A stretch of 64,000 nucleotides of DNA from Pisolithus tinctorius (GCA_024663395.1 JANFAH010000003.1:1860001-1924000); one strand, 5' to 3'; counted from the first letter of the stretch, positions 47,516-60,226 are shown. Made by a program: numbers and translations. Notes: generated from the letters alone by a model not told the origin.

Positions 47516-49595
47516 ATGCCAGTCGAGCTTGCGCCTCCTCCCCTGTACTCCCAGTTGCAGGAAGAGCCTTCAGATGGCAGACATGATCATGATACGGAGA
47601 CGCCAGGCGTACAGATTCTCATTGTACCCGCTGCAGACGGCACAACTTTCCAGAAGGGCTGTCTTGGTGCGGAGGGAGAGCATGCGGCCATAGAAGGTGA
47701 GGTCCATCTCAAGGGTGCTCAACCAGGATTATGGAAGAAAGTGTCAGTCGCCCCTCTTTCCTGTCTCCCCAGCCTATTGTGCTCATGAGATCTTTGACTG
47801 GTGAAGGTCTATCACTTTGTGCACGACGGAGTCCGCGTGTGGGCGACAGATCGAGCTAGGATCGTCCGAAGTCGACCTGCTATCACAGATGCCAATCTCT
47901 GAAACCATCCCAACCTCGTTACCCTTTGCCATACCGCTGATGCCTGATGTGCCTCAGTGCATACACACTACACAATCCGCCTTGACACATGTCCTCACAG
48001 CAACGTTGCACCCTATCGATTCTGCAGCTCCGATCGTATCGAAGGACGCTGTTGTCCATGTCAGACGCTATACCTCCCATACGCACACTGTACAGACATT
48101 ACCCGAGACTCATGTCTTGACTGAACCCATGCGGGTCGAGGTCGAGATACCTCGATCCACTTTCGTGGTTGGCGAACCTATCCCGGTGTACATCACCGTG
48201 CCACCTCCAGACTGGGAACGTGTTTTGGATGGCGGTCTCAGGCTCCGCAACGTCAAAGCGGAACTCGTAAAAATTGTCGAGACGAACAATGGGGATGGCA
48301 GTCATGACACTTCAACCCCGGTCGCTGTAGACCCGACAGGCGAAGTTATCTCTTCCCCACAGGATCTGTCGGAGGGACCGTCGTCTGCGGCGTGTCCACC
48401 ACCGGAGAAGCTAAGCAATGCTTCATTACTTGCTCCCCCAATCTCCGAAAGCTCTGCCTCGTGTCACACCACTGTACTTTCCCGTTCCGGGGCGTCTTGC
48501 AGGTTTCACAATACGAAAGCTGTTCGATTACGCTTGATTCTGTATCAACCGTTACCCCCATCGTCCCCATCGGACCAGCCGCCACCGTCCGTGCCTTCTG
48601 GCTATGGATGTTTGGAGTCTGATGTTCAGTGTGTCTCAATCACTCAAGCTACCCTCTTGCATAACGTCTCGTTTCGGCTCAAGGTACTGGTGTCAGTCGT
48701 TGACATCAATAATAGGACCGAACGGTCCTTTGTACTGTCCATTCCCATTGTCATTATCCCTTCACCAGCTCCACTTCCCGAGGTCGAAGAGTGGGTAGAC
48801 ATCGCGTATCAGAAGAAACATGACCGCCCACCAGTCAGGACGGTGCGGCAAGAAGACACCGAGTTGTCTGTGCCAGTGTATCAGGAAGGGACGGCCGGGC
48901 CCAGCTATATGCAAAGCGGAGAGCCTCCGCCGTTCGAAGATCGAGACGTTCCCCCTCCTCCGTTCTTTGCTTCTGTGCCCTCCACTTCAACCCATCTACC
49001 TACGTTCCAAGAGTCGGAAAACGAAGCGTTCATTCCCACGGATACAGAAGAGCATTTCACCCATGCACCTGAGCCGAGGATTATCATTGGAGAGGGCGTT
49101 CTCTTTGGGTTTTCAGCTTCTCAGCAATTCGATGGACACTCTGACGTGATCCATCCAACATCGACACCGCCTCCTACAGTTGAGGAGGCAGCGCAAGACC
49201 CAGACGTTACTAGTCTCATTGACATGGTTCAGCCTCGCCGAGCGTTAGGTTTAATGCTTGAACAACCAGATGACTCGGCTAGGGATTGTGGTTTAACCCC
49301 GCCGCCACCACCACCATTGATGGATGATCCGTCTGATCCCCCTCCGTCCATTGACTCTGAGTTCAGGTCCCTTACGACTCACGGAACCATTCAGGTGCAT
49401 TCATCAACTTCAATTGCTCATCATCCATTCTCCCAGTTGCACGGACATGATGATTCATTATCACAATCACGAGAACTCTTGCACCAGACATCACCGGACA
49501 CGCACGCGCCGCCTCCTTACCTTACGGCGAATGATCACGAGCAAGCTGCAACTCCTCCACCTTATATGGACTTCGTGCTTCCGCGTACCCGTTGA
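47516..49595 (+). CDS. alpha-arrestin (ART-type trafficking adaptor)
   Basis: Two exons (47516-47742 and 47807-49595, GT-AG) give 671 residues. The arrestin fold runs from the N-terminus (SLPFAIPLMPDVPQ, LTHVLTATLHP, VEVEIPRSTFVVGEPIPV, LRLRNVKAELVKI, FRLKVLVSVVD, RSFVLSIPIVIIPSPAPLP). The C-terminal tail has PY motifs: PPPY at about residues 650 and 662 (APPPYLTA, TPPPYMDF). Such motifs bind WW domains of Rsp5/Nedd4 ubiquitin ligases, so the protein probably tags transporters for endocytosis. A Ser/Pro-rich linker of about 260 residues separates the arrestin fold from the tail. ATG at 47516 begins MPVELAPPPLYSQLQ; the longer upstream frame has no ATG. Confidence 0.85.
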
Positions 49596-49855
49596 ATGGG
49601 CGTAGTTAGACTCCAATATTGCTGTACTGGTATACGTATAAGTGCATGGACAATTCCTAGCTCACCTCCGAGGGGAGGAGTGACAGTTCGATTTGCAAAG
49701 TCTCTATAGTCCGACAATCCATTAGAAAAGGGTAGAAAATTACAAGTGAAGCTAGCAATCGCGAACATATAGATCAAAACGGTTACTTAAAAAACAGGAT
49801 GAGACGGCTGTGAATGTGGTTCGCATAACAACTAGGGAACAACCGCTAGCAATTG

Positions 49856-50901
49856 CAGCCATCTCTGCCCTTCGTCTGGTTCTCTTCCAAATTCACATTA
49901 CCCTCTTGTCGCGACGCTCCAGGTCGGCTAACCTGAGCGCCATTTCTGCCAGCCCCACGGGTGGAAGCTAATATATGTTCGATGGGTATCTTCTTGGCTG
50001 TGTCACTTATCCGTCAGACCAGGCGGCTAATTCAGTGGAAACATACGTACCGATTTCTGTAAATACTTCGATAATACCCTGACCGGTCTTGGCGCTGGTC
50101 TCAAAGAATAGCAGCCCTGCTTCAGTGGCGTAAGCTTGTGCCTCTTCGCGAGGCACCTGTCTTAAGGACTCGGGCTCTCCCGCTGAGCCGGGTGTCTCTC
50201 CAGGGGTCGCAGTTGCGTCGTCGGCTTCATCTTCGGAGTCGGAAGCGGGGGCTGCGGTGGAAGGTGAACTGGAGGACTGTACTAAATCTATCTTATTGCC
50301 TGCGAGTGCAATGACGATATTGGGATTGGCCTGTCTCTGTAGTTCTTTTACCCATGACTTGGCCTTCTCAAGGCTGCTGGCTTTCGTGACATCATAAACG
50401 ACCACGGCCGCCTGGGCGTTGCGATAGTACATGGGCTACAGTATGTTGTCGGTGGCGGAAATAGATGTCCCGAGGTATTTACTTACTGCCAGAGAGTGAA
50501 AGCGTTCTTGGCCAGCGGTATCCCAGATTTCATAACGTAGAACACGATCCTCCAGACGACACTTTTGTGTCAAGAAGGCAGCACCTATGGTGGGTTCCTT
50601 GTTGGGCTGAAACTCGTTGTTGACCTAGACGGAGGACGGCGTCCATAAGCCGGTTCCCAATGACACATCATCTTTTACTCACGAATCGGAGAACTAGAGA
50701 TGATTTGCCCACAGCTGCCTCGCCTACGGTACAACAAGTCAGTAGTCTGTGAGTGCCGGAAGGTTTATCTGGGTTTGGAAATGCCAACGAGGGAGAACGC
50801 CGGAGGTGACGAGGGAGACAGACGGGAGACGAGACGTACCCAGAAGGACCAGTTTGACTTGGACAGACCTGTCGACAGCTCCTGAGGCGGCGTCAGTCAT
50901 C
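49856..50901 (-). CDS. YPT5: Rab5-type small GTPase (Ypt5/Vps21)
   Basis: Early endosome GTPase. Starts [18 protein letters not shown] at 50901. G1 [10 protein letters not shown], the switch [10 protein letters not shown] (the AAFLTQ of Rab5), [19 protein letters not shown]4 GNKIDLV and G5 ETSAKTG are all present. The prenylation end is CNC at the C-terminus (DGCNC), a CXC geranylgeranyl site. Between G4 and G5 there is a Ser/acid-rich insert of about 45 residues ([20 protein letters not shown] and so on) that Rab5 of animals and yeast lacks. Five or six GT-AG introns, some long (over 100 nt). Confidence 0.93.
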
Positions 50902-51262
50902 GTTTAAGTCGAGACGTCCTTGAGACCAGAAGGGGGGGCTTGTCACTCGCGGTGAATGGGAGAGCCAGGAAGGTGTAATGGCTGGCAGCTATGTGGCTGC
51001 GTTGCTGGAGCAGTTTGTTTGCCTTTGTGTTCGCCAGCAGCTACGCATCGCAGCAAACTTAGGAATGGTCGACAGATCAGATCCATGGGAGATCAGAAAC
51101 GTAGTAAAGGTTCTCCCCGTACAAGTACTTAGCTTGCAGGGAATGTAGACAATTGCTGTACAACAACAATGGATAAGAATATTATCGGACATGTGACCCA
51201 CAGACGGGAGTATCGAACGATGTTGCGCGTACTTTAGCCTCGACACGCCATTATTGCTGCCA
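50902..51262. promoter_or_regulatory. divergent promoter region of Rab5 and the acyl-CoA synthetase
   Basis: 361 bp between the two start codons, both genes reading outward. No open frame with a motif; contains short AT-rich text at 51120-51200. I see no specific operator. Confidence 0.45.
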
Positions 51263-53958
51263 ATGGGTGTGCCATCCGTCTTGGGCCCGTCTATCCGTTG
51301 TGTGGACTTACTGTCAGTTGTAGACCCATCCTCTTTCCGCCCAACCTCAGACAGTGTTCCTCCGCCCAATGTCAGCTACCAGCAGAAGCAGCTCCAAGGC
51401 GTACCTGTGAACTACCATCCACTCGTACGCGCATCCGCTCGCCTTCATCCTTGGGTTCCATTCATCCCTGGACATGTCAGAACCCCTTTACATTCATTTT
51501 GCGTGCAGCCCTCATATACCCGGATAAACTCGCCCTTGCCCACCCAGATAGCAAGGAACCTGCCTTTTATACATATCGCGTATGGTAGGCGCCGTTCAGT
51601 GATCTCATTGTTACGCGTTCTTATCCGCTCCCTAGGGCCCAGCGTATTCAGAACTTGGCCTATGCGTTAATACAGGCAGGGATACGCCCAGGGGACCGCG
51701 TCGCTGTGCTCTCCCCTAACACGTCAGCCCTTAGCTCTTCGTGCTCTTATTTCGTTAGACTGACTGATCCCCCAGGCCCATGATTGCAGGTCAACACTAT
51801 CCCATTGTCTGCTTCCGTTCTCTGGTCGTCACTCAACCCAATTACAGACACCTACTTCGGAGTCATTGCTGCTCGTGCGATACTAACCCCAATCAATACC
51901 CGCCTGACCTCTCACGAAATTGCCTACATCGTCGACCACAGTGGTGCTAAACTGATATTGGTCGACCATGAGTGTTCTCATCTGTTACCCACTTCCAGAG
52001 TCAGAACCATCATCTGTCACGATACTGGGCGCGAAGGCGATCCTTATGAAGGGTTTCTCAGTTCAGGTCGAAAGTTCAGTCAGGAAAGAGGTTGGGCTGG
52101 ACTGGACGTAGAAACAAATGAAGATACTGGTGCAGTCTTGTGCTATACGTGTGTTCAAGACTCTACACTGTTACCTGTTTTGACTAAATTGTTCTCCGAC
52201 CTTTAGTTCTGGTACTACCGGTAGAGTGAGACGCCTTTTTTTGACGTTTCCTTAGACTGATTACCTCTGACTGCCTCCGCAGCCCAAGGGCGTACTCACT
52301 ACTCTACGAGGTCAATGGCCGGTGCAACTGTATAGGTTCAGTGGATTGATTCCCAAACAGGTTCTTACCTTGCTGCTATAGCTAATGCTGTCGAGGGACA
52401 GTGAGTGATCGCTATAAATTGTGCATAAATACACTCATGGTTTGCAAGGATCAATCGACAATCCACGTACTTGTGGTATGAACTCCTATATATTGGATGG
52501 ATAATGTCAAGGAGGTGCTAAGTCGTAGATTCAGGGTGCTCCCGATGTTCCATGCGGCAGGGTGGACCTTCCCCTGGGCAAATGTCTTCGGATGCGCTAC
52601 CCAGGTGTGTTCCTGTGCTTATTGCCAGTCTAGGCTCATTCGAGATGGGTTCCGTGGAGGTCATTCTGAGATCAGTTAATTATCCTCTCATCTGGAAGCA
52701 TCTGCTCCACTCAAACGTAACCCATTACTGTGGGGCACCGACTGTCCAGGTTGGTTTGCATGGCTCCTAGTGAAATGTTGCCTGTAGCGTTACTGGTTGT
52801 TTCAGATTGGAATTGTAAATGATCCTGCCGCACGACCATTGTCTCGACCCGTCACCGCTATTATCGCTGGTTCAGCACCCACTCCACAAGTCATAGGGCA
52901 ACTTGAGCAAATTGGCATCACACCCGTTCATGTTTATGGTTTAACGTATGTTGGCGACGTTTCCGGATTCATGGCATGAATACTAACTCGTCGTGGTTAA
53001 CAGCGAGGTGCGTTAACAACCTTTTGCCATGATCACATCGCTTGATGTGCAACGTAAAGACCTATGGGCCCTTCACGCGGTGCTATGACCATCCTTTCTG
53101 GTCTAACCTCCCGCTTGCTGAGCGAGCGAGGCTAATGGCTCGCCAGGGCCAAAGTTTTGCCACAGCCCAGGACGTTAGAGTCGTCTACCCCCCGAAACAT
53201 GAGGACGACCAAGATATAGTGGATGTGCCAAAGGACGGAAAGACTATAGGAGAAGTCGTCACCCGCGGTAACATCGTGATGAAGGAGGTTAGTTTGCAGG
53301 ACTCGTCATCATGAAAATAGCCAGGCTCACAGAAACGTCACTGCAGTACTTCAGGGACCCAGAAGCGACTCGTAAAGCATTTAGAGGTGGTCACTTCAAC
53401 TCCGGAGATCTTGCTGTGATGCATCCGGATGGTGTCATCGCAATAATGGATAGGAGCAAAGACATTATCATCTCTGGAGGGGAGGTGAAAATTCATATTT
53501 GCCATCCCAAAGACGTACAAAACTCATTACCGCCTGCTCTAGAATGCGTCGAGTCTGGCAATCGAACAAGGTCAGGGGCACTCCGTCTTTTCTCGCTACA
53601 AGGCTCTGATAATTTCTACGTCGCGAAGAGCTCGCCAATCACCCTCATGTACTGGAGGTCTCCGTAGTTGCCCGGCCTCATGTAATATGGGGCGAGAGAC
53701 CAATGGCCTTCGTGATCCTTCGTCCGGAATTTGTCTCGAAGTGGGCGACAGACCATGTGGGCTTTGAGGTGGAGCTCAAACGTCACGCACGTGAACGTCT
53801 TCCAGGTTTTGCTTGCCCAGAGTGGGTCCAGGTCGTCGAGGAGCTACCCGTGAGTCTGCTCGCCGCGGACGTAACAGGAGTCTCACTATTTACCGTAGAA
53901 AACGTCCACTGGTAAGATTTTGAAGAGCAGTTTGCGCAAGATGGTAGCAAAATTATGA
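51263..53958 (+). CDS. acyl-CoA synthetase (AMP-forming) with peroxisomal PTS1
   Basis: Adenylate-forming enzyme that activates a carboxylic acid to its CoA thioester. About 15 short exons were joined in phase. Core motifs in order: [45 protein letters not shown] (P-loop A3), [43 protein letters not shown] (A5), FNSGDLAV (A7), [20 protein letters not shown] (A8) and [10 protein letters not shown] (A10 Lys). The C-terminus AKL is a PTS1-type signal, so peroxisomal location is likely. One exon is only 4 nt (53004-53007) and supplies the Glu of the YGLTE motif. Substrate cannot be told; this subfamily covers medium-chain and aromatic acids. Start [10 protein letters not shown] at 51263 is in phase with the first intron. 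Confidence 0.88.
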
Positions 53959-54095
53959 CAAATCCATATACTGGTGAGGTATCCTGACCATCGGCTAGGT
54001 ATCTACATGTGTCTGACTCTAATAAATATGATGCAGATAGTGGTGTTAATGCAGTAGTCAGGGAAGGAGGGTAGGTTGCACATGGATGTGAACGG

Positions 54096-57000
54096 TCATG
54101 AAGACTCCGGACGGAGTCTCAGTATCCTAAATGTACCTGCATTGCGCTCGCAAAGATAGAGATCGTCTCCCGTCCGTCCGAGGAACAAGATTTCCTCCGT
54201 TACGTCGGGGTCACCATCGCCAGAGCCTGCAAACTCATTTTTGCCGGAAGATTTACCTGCGGAATAGCTACTTTTCTTGCTGAGGTGACCAGACTTGCTC
54301 TTAGTTGACGGCGTAGGAACTTCAGCGCTGCCTGGAGCAATAGGCATGCCAATCCTCCAAACGAAAGGCAAACGTCTATTGGTATTTGAAGGCGGAGGAC
54401 TAAAATTCGGCAGTACGCTGCGGGACCTGTCTGCTGGTGTGAGTAGGGCATCTCCAAAGTCCATAGCTTCCAAGCCTCCTTGCCGCATGGCGACAATGAT
54501 AGAGCGATCCTTGATATCGAAGGTCTCCAGGCGTTTCACATCACCCATACGCTGTGGGAACGGTCTTGAGCCATTGCTTTCGTCAGGACTCCAGAAAAAC
54601 CGTCCTTTCAACACAGCTCGTCCACGAACATCAACGATAGATGTGTTGTGTCCTCCCCGTGACGAATAGAATAATGCGGGGGGACCAAAGTGACGCGACT
54701 GGAGGAGAAGTGATATCGGGGAAAGCAGTGGCTTCGAAGAGTCTGGGAACGGTCGGCTGGCCGACACCGTGGGCGGGGGCGGAACGGAACGAAATGGATA
54801 AGCAGGGTCGACACAATGTTGTCTGAGGTCTCTGAGAAGAATGAATTCCTCATCTTCCTCCTTTCGAACAGGCAAGTCAGGCGGGAGTAGGCCATCCTTA
54901 TACCATGCTTGCATCAAGGTCTCTTTCCAAGGTCCTGAGCAGTGCGCATAAGTAACTGGTGCGACTGATGTGACATATCGGCACTCACCGTGAATTTTGC
55001 CCCTTGGGTCGCGGTATAACCACCTTGATGGAGGAGCTGGAGCTGGCATAGGTAGGCCAGGGGGGTTAAACTGGATGTTCGCGAGATCAACATTCCCATT
55101 GCAAGATTCGGGCTCGTGCTCGGCTCGGTATTCAAGGAAATCAGCATATGTAGGCGGGATAATATAATCATCAGCAACGGTTGCAAGCGGAAAATTGGGT
55201 GCAAAGGATAGTTGCTGAAACGTCGTGTATGGGCCTATTTGTGTGGAGGCAAGTGCTACCAACTCCTCTGCGTGTGCCAAGGCAGCTTCGTGCGTGATCC
55301 CACTGGAAGCATGAGCTGAACCGTGGAGTTGTGCCATGGAAGTGCTCCGCGCCAATGACCCCTGGGCCTGCACCGACAGGCTGATGCTGACATTGACGTT
55401 CGTCTCTTCATCCTCTATATTTGGTGGGTCAGTGTCGAAAATGTCATTATGACCCGATCGTATTTCCCGGACTCTGCGGCGAGCAGCTCTCCGTTCGGCC
55501 CGCCCAATCCGAACCTCACGCACCCTAACTGTGGCGGGTTCCAGACCGAAGACATTTTGCGAAAACATTAAGAAGACTTCCACTAAATCATCGCCTTGCA
55601 GCTGCAGTTCAAGGGATTTCGGAGAATCCGGGAGAATAAAGGTTCGTGATAACCCAAGGGCTGTTCTGTACGTGCCAGCAAACAACTCTACTTTTTCACC
55701 ATTCTCCCCACACAAGATGGCCAAAAAACTACCAGAAGATTGAGAAAATTTAATCAGAAAAGCAGACTCGGACAAACCTCTTTTTCGGCGTTTCAACGGC
55801 TTTAATCATCAGAGCACCTTTGGTTCCAGGAAGTTTGACGTATTCTAATTTCGGTGGGGGCGCGTGGGGAGCTACCGGGGTCTGGGCATTGCTCCGTCTC
55901 GTGTCTGCGTCCAAACTCTTTAGTGTGAACGTGGGGGGTCGCTCTCCAGTTCTTCGAACGTTGAATGCGTTGCTGAATATCCGAGGGAAAATGCGGGAGT
56001 GGTGTGAAGTTGCCGGAAGAGAAGGTGTGGTTGGTACAAGGGGTGCCACATTACTAACAAACGAAGGTCTATTGCCATCTGATGTGGAGGGACGAGGAGA
56101 AATGGACGTCGGCGCTGTAGAGGGTCGTAGACGTGTAAGAGGATGCTCCGTGGACATGCTACCCTCCTGAGGTATACTAGGCGTCGGGGATGCGGCTGAT
56201 AGGCCCGATAAATTATCTACTGGTGGGTTGGGAGCAGCATCCTGAAGTCCGTTACCTGCAAAGATCCCTCCCAGAGTAGACCATCGCCGCCGCCGATCCG
56301 CTCGACTTGCTATATTGCGGGTATTGGAACATGGATAAGCACTATCACCACTCGTTGCAGTAGGCGAGTTCGCGATGAGAATGGGTTCTTGAGGATGGAG
56401 AGTCCCCGCCGGTGGTAAGCCTGGAATTCTACTTTCCAATAGTGCCTGAGCGAGCGTGATGCGTTCGCCAGGGACGGAGCCTGCGTCGTCGTCGTCGTCC
56501 TCATCAGCCTCTGCATCTGGAGTACCATTCCGTGCCCCACCATCTATTGCAGCATCTGCAAAGGGAAGGCGAACAGATGGAGAATTCTGCAAAGATGGTC
56601 GTCGATTGGGCTGAATAGGGTGGGTTCGGACGGGTAAGGCACTACCAATAATATTGTTGTTTTGGTCCTGGTTCCTATGCGGAATGGAACTCGTCCTCTC
56701 ATCCAGAGCTTGGCTGCCACTCGCCCCTGCAGTCAACATATCTATGGCTTCATCGTCACTGGCGCCTTGCCAGTCTGAAGACTTTGCTTCAACACAAGGG
56801 GACCGCGCGGGGCGTAGTGCAGGAACTGGTGGGGGTACCACAGGAACCACAACCAACGACAGAGAAGATCTCCTCGATCGGGGGACGCTGACAGACACAG
56901 CAGACCTCTGGTTTCCTATTGTTAGCCGACCGTCTGGGGTACTGGTATAAGGAGGAGGTTGCCCAGCTGGGCGGAGCGACGGCGGCTGCGAAGTGGGAGG

Positions 57001-58178
57001 TCTAGGTTTCTTCGGCATTCCCGTGTGTGGACGCTTCGGTGCAGAGTCATCCTTCCGCTGCACGTGGTTCATGGGGGTTGACAAAGACAGTTTCCCCTTC
57101 TTCTCGGATGACTCTCGTCGCTCCAAGTTCAAACCACGGGTACCCGTCTTTTTAATTTCCTCTCGTCGGGTGCGCTCACGCTCGCGTCGAATCTCCAGCT
57201 CGATCCGCCATTCAATCGCCTTCTTTACCTCTTCTAACGCATACACCCGTACGCCATCCCTCCGTCCGGCTATCGCGACCAAAACACCCCGATGCTCCAT
57301 GACGAGTACACTCTTGAAAGGTACTCTTCGGACGAGAGCGTAAGGTTGCAGGGCCGGGGGTGAGACGAGGGGAAGAACGTCCAGGCCTTGAGCATGACAG
57401 AGTAAAAGATAATGTGGTGCCAGGAAGGTGCCATTCGTGGGTGGTGTACTGAAATGAGAAGGTGATAAGGTAGCCGTTATGGCCATCAGTGAAAGTCCTA
57501 ATTCCTGTAGAGTGGGAGGCGGCAGTGGAGGTGGTGGAGTGATTGGTCTTGCTGGGGTAGCAGGAGAAGATGCTCTTGAGTTTGAGGGAGACTGTGAGTA
57601 AACCGGTGTAGAGGACCGTTGGTCATGAAGGGAGCGAGGGGTGGCTGGTACTGCGTTGTCACGGCGATGAATAAGATTTGAAAGGAATCCAGAAAAGCGG
57701 TTGGTCGGACGAGTCTGATCAACCAACAGTAAGCATCCATGACGAGGCAGGAACGGCCCGAACTTACCTCGTTGAGTGAGCGACGCCTATGTAGCCTATC
57801 CCTCGCAAATGGAGCTGTGGGAGGGGCCTGGACAACTACTTCTGAATGAGCGGAGGCAGATTGGGGAGGATGCGGGGAGGTGGTAGATGGCTGCGACAAG
57901 TTAGCGGCGGAGACGGAGACGTGCATGCTGGTAGATTCGTTCTGCATGCTGACTGAATCGGAGTGGCCATGGTCTGTCCGCACGTGAGGCAGGTCCACTG
58001 GGGGATTATCATCCTTTTGCGGGTTAGTTGTTACCTTAACACCTCCGGCGGCAGTCAACTCCTCAGAGTCAGCATCCCGTAGACATTCGGTGACTTCTTC
58101 GACTGAGCGCGGGGCCTCCAGAGTTACTAGGGAGTCGCTCCACTGGTCAACAGCTGGGCCGTCAACTTCGTCAAGCAT
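54096..58178 (-). CDS. large CNH-like / GYF-domain protein
   Basis: Start MLDEVDGPAVDQWSD at 58178. The first exon reads into LHRRRSLNE, then a GT-AG intron and RPTNRFSGFLSNLIHRRD. An early block (LLLCHAQGLDVLPLV, VPFKSVLVMEHRGVLVAIAG, GVRVYALEEVKKAIEWR) looks like part of a CNH/citron-type beta-propeller. A disordered stretch of about 450 residues separates it from a second block (FLAILCGENGEKVELF, SRTFILPDSPKSLELQ, VEVFLMFSQNVFGLEP, RVREVRIGRAERRAARRR). A GYF domain follows: SRWLYRDPRGKIHG-PWKETLMQAWYKDGLL, completed across an intron. The C-terminal region (FKGRFFWSPDES-like text, VDVRGRAVLKGRFFW) is unassigned, and the end is LRPESS at 54096. GYF domains bind Pro-rich peptides, so a trafficking or mRNA-related scaffold is possible. 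Function unknown. Confidence 0.7.
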
Positions 58179-58380
58179 AATTGATCCTGGATGGATGACG
58201 TGCTCCCAGGATACGGACTAGCTCGAGCCTGGCTCCAGAAATCAGGATCAGGAGACGGGGACGTCGTAGGACATGTGTGGGCTGGAGTGCCAGGAAGGGG
58301 CAAAAAGGAAGGTTGTTCCCACGCCACCCTCCGGGGCCTTTGTCGGTGATCGCTCGGCTTAAGCTTCCACAGAGTCAATC

Positions 58381-60226
58381 ATGTTGGCTCTGGGCACGGT
58401 TGGTCGAAGAGTTTGGTCGGCGCGCGTTTCTCGGTCGTTCTCGCATCTCAACACCGTGACAGAGCAGGACTTGGCATATTTCTCCAAGGTCCTGCCTCCC
58501 TCCAATATCCTGTCTACACTCCCTCCAACCTGCACCCCTCATGATGACATGACACCTTACAACGTGGACTGGATGGGTAAATACCACGGGAAAGCAAATA
58601 CCGTGCTGCGACCTCGCACCACACACGAGGTCAGCGAAATAGTCAAATATTGTGCAAGTCGGCGGATCGGCATAGTACCGCAGGGCGGTAACACTGGTCT
58701 GGTGGGCGGAAGCATCTCCCTTCATAAAGAAGTCGTCCTCAACCTTGGCGCGATGTCGAACGTGCGGTCATTCGATCCGGTCTCTGGTATTTGTCTCAGT
58801 AGCACCGTATATTTCACACGTAGTGAATCCAAACCGCTTCTTCTCCTCAGGTATACTAGTGGCAGATGCAGGTTGCATCCTCCAGTCACTGAGTGATCAC
58901 ATCGCACCCGACAATCACATCATGCCGCTCGATCTGGGGGCAAAGGGAAGGTTCGCTTCACCCCACTATTGTCCATGTTCAATACTTTGAACACCCGCCC
59001 CAAGTTGTCAGATAGGCGGAAATATTTCAACGAATGCTGGAGGTTTACGGCTTCTGCGATATGGGTCTCTACATGGCAGCGTCCTTGGACTCGAGGTCGT
59101 GCTTCCAGATGGTACTATACTGGATCAGCTTTCTACTCTCCGCAAGGACAACACAGGTAGGTTGATCTAGTCCATTGAGAAGACACCTCTAATCCCCCGC
59201 AGGATACGATCTCAAACAACTTTTCATTGGCGCCGAGGGCACACTTGGCATAGTTACCGGCGTCTCCATCCTCACCCCACCCGCACCACAGGCAACTAAC
59301 AACGTCTTCCTTGCGTTGCCTCATTTCGACAACGTGCTCCCCTTGTACCAAACAGTGAAGAGACAGCTCGGTGAAATCATGTCAGCCTTTGAATACATCG
59401 ATCGAACTGCGTACGACATGGCACTGTCACACGGTCTTGGACCTGTGTTGGATGCCAAGGAGGTGGGTGACGCACGATGCTTTGTGCTGATCGAGACAAG
59501 TGGAAGTAACGAAGACCATGATATGGAGGTGAGTAGACGAGTGACGGCCAAGGCTGTGTGTACTGAGAGAAGTTGATTACAGAAACTGAATGTGCTCCTA
59601 GAATCATTGATGACAGCGGACGAACCCCTGATACTTACAGGAACTCTCTCACAGTCACCTGGTCAATTTGAGTCTCTCTGGGCAGTCAGGGAGGGCCTGC
59701 CCGAATGCGTGCAGAAGGAAGGGAAACCGTACAAGTATGATGTTTCCGTCCCTCTCGCCGACTTTCAAAAGGTCGTGGATTCTGTCCTTGGGCGGATGAT
59801 ATCCATGGGTTTACACGGGGACCATGCGGTCTCGAAGGTCGTGGGCTTCGGCCATATTGGTGACGGTAAGTCCGATAATGGGGCAAGATGGTTTTGATCG
59901 AGCCTCACCCACACTACAGGAAATCTGCACCTGAACGTCATTGCTAAACGTGGGTACAGCCCCGAAATTGAGGCTGCTCTTGAGCCTTTCATATACGAAC
60001 TTGTTGGTACGTTGCGCCTGATCATCATGCACTAGATGTCGCCGTGCCGACAAAATTACCTGTAGCATCCCGCAGAGGCTCTGTTTCGGCAGAACATGGA
60101 ATTGGGTCGATGAAAACACATGCTCTCCACTACTCAAAGGACAGCGTGAGCATCGAGTGGATGCGGAAGATTAAGCAAGTGTTCGATCCGCTCAATATCA
60201 TGAATCCAGGCAAGGTTCTCCCGTAG
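58381..60226 (+). CDS. D-2-hydroxyglutarate / D-lactate dehydrogenase (FAD, mitochondrial)
   Basis: FAD-linked oxidation of a D-2-hydroxyacid in mitochondria. The start [20 protein letters not shown] looks like a basic presequence. FAD-binding text: [14 protein letters not shown] [92 protein letters not shown]-terminal FGHIGDGNLHLNV and [12 protein letters not shown], ending NPGKVLP. The [15 protein letters not shown] and the catalytic-end HIGDGNLHLN fit the D2HGDH/Dld2 group better than DLD1. Several GT-AG introns, all in phase. Head to head with the CNH/GYF gene, with 202 bp between start codons. Confidence 0.92.
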
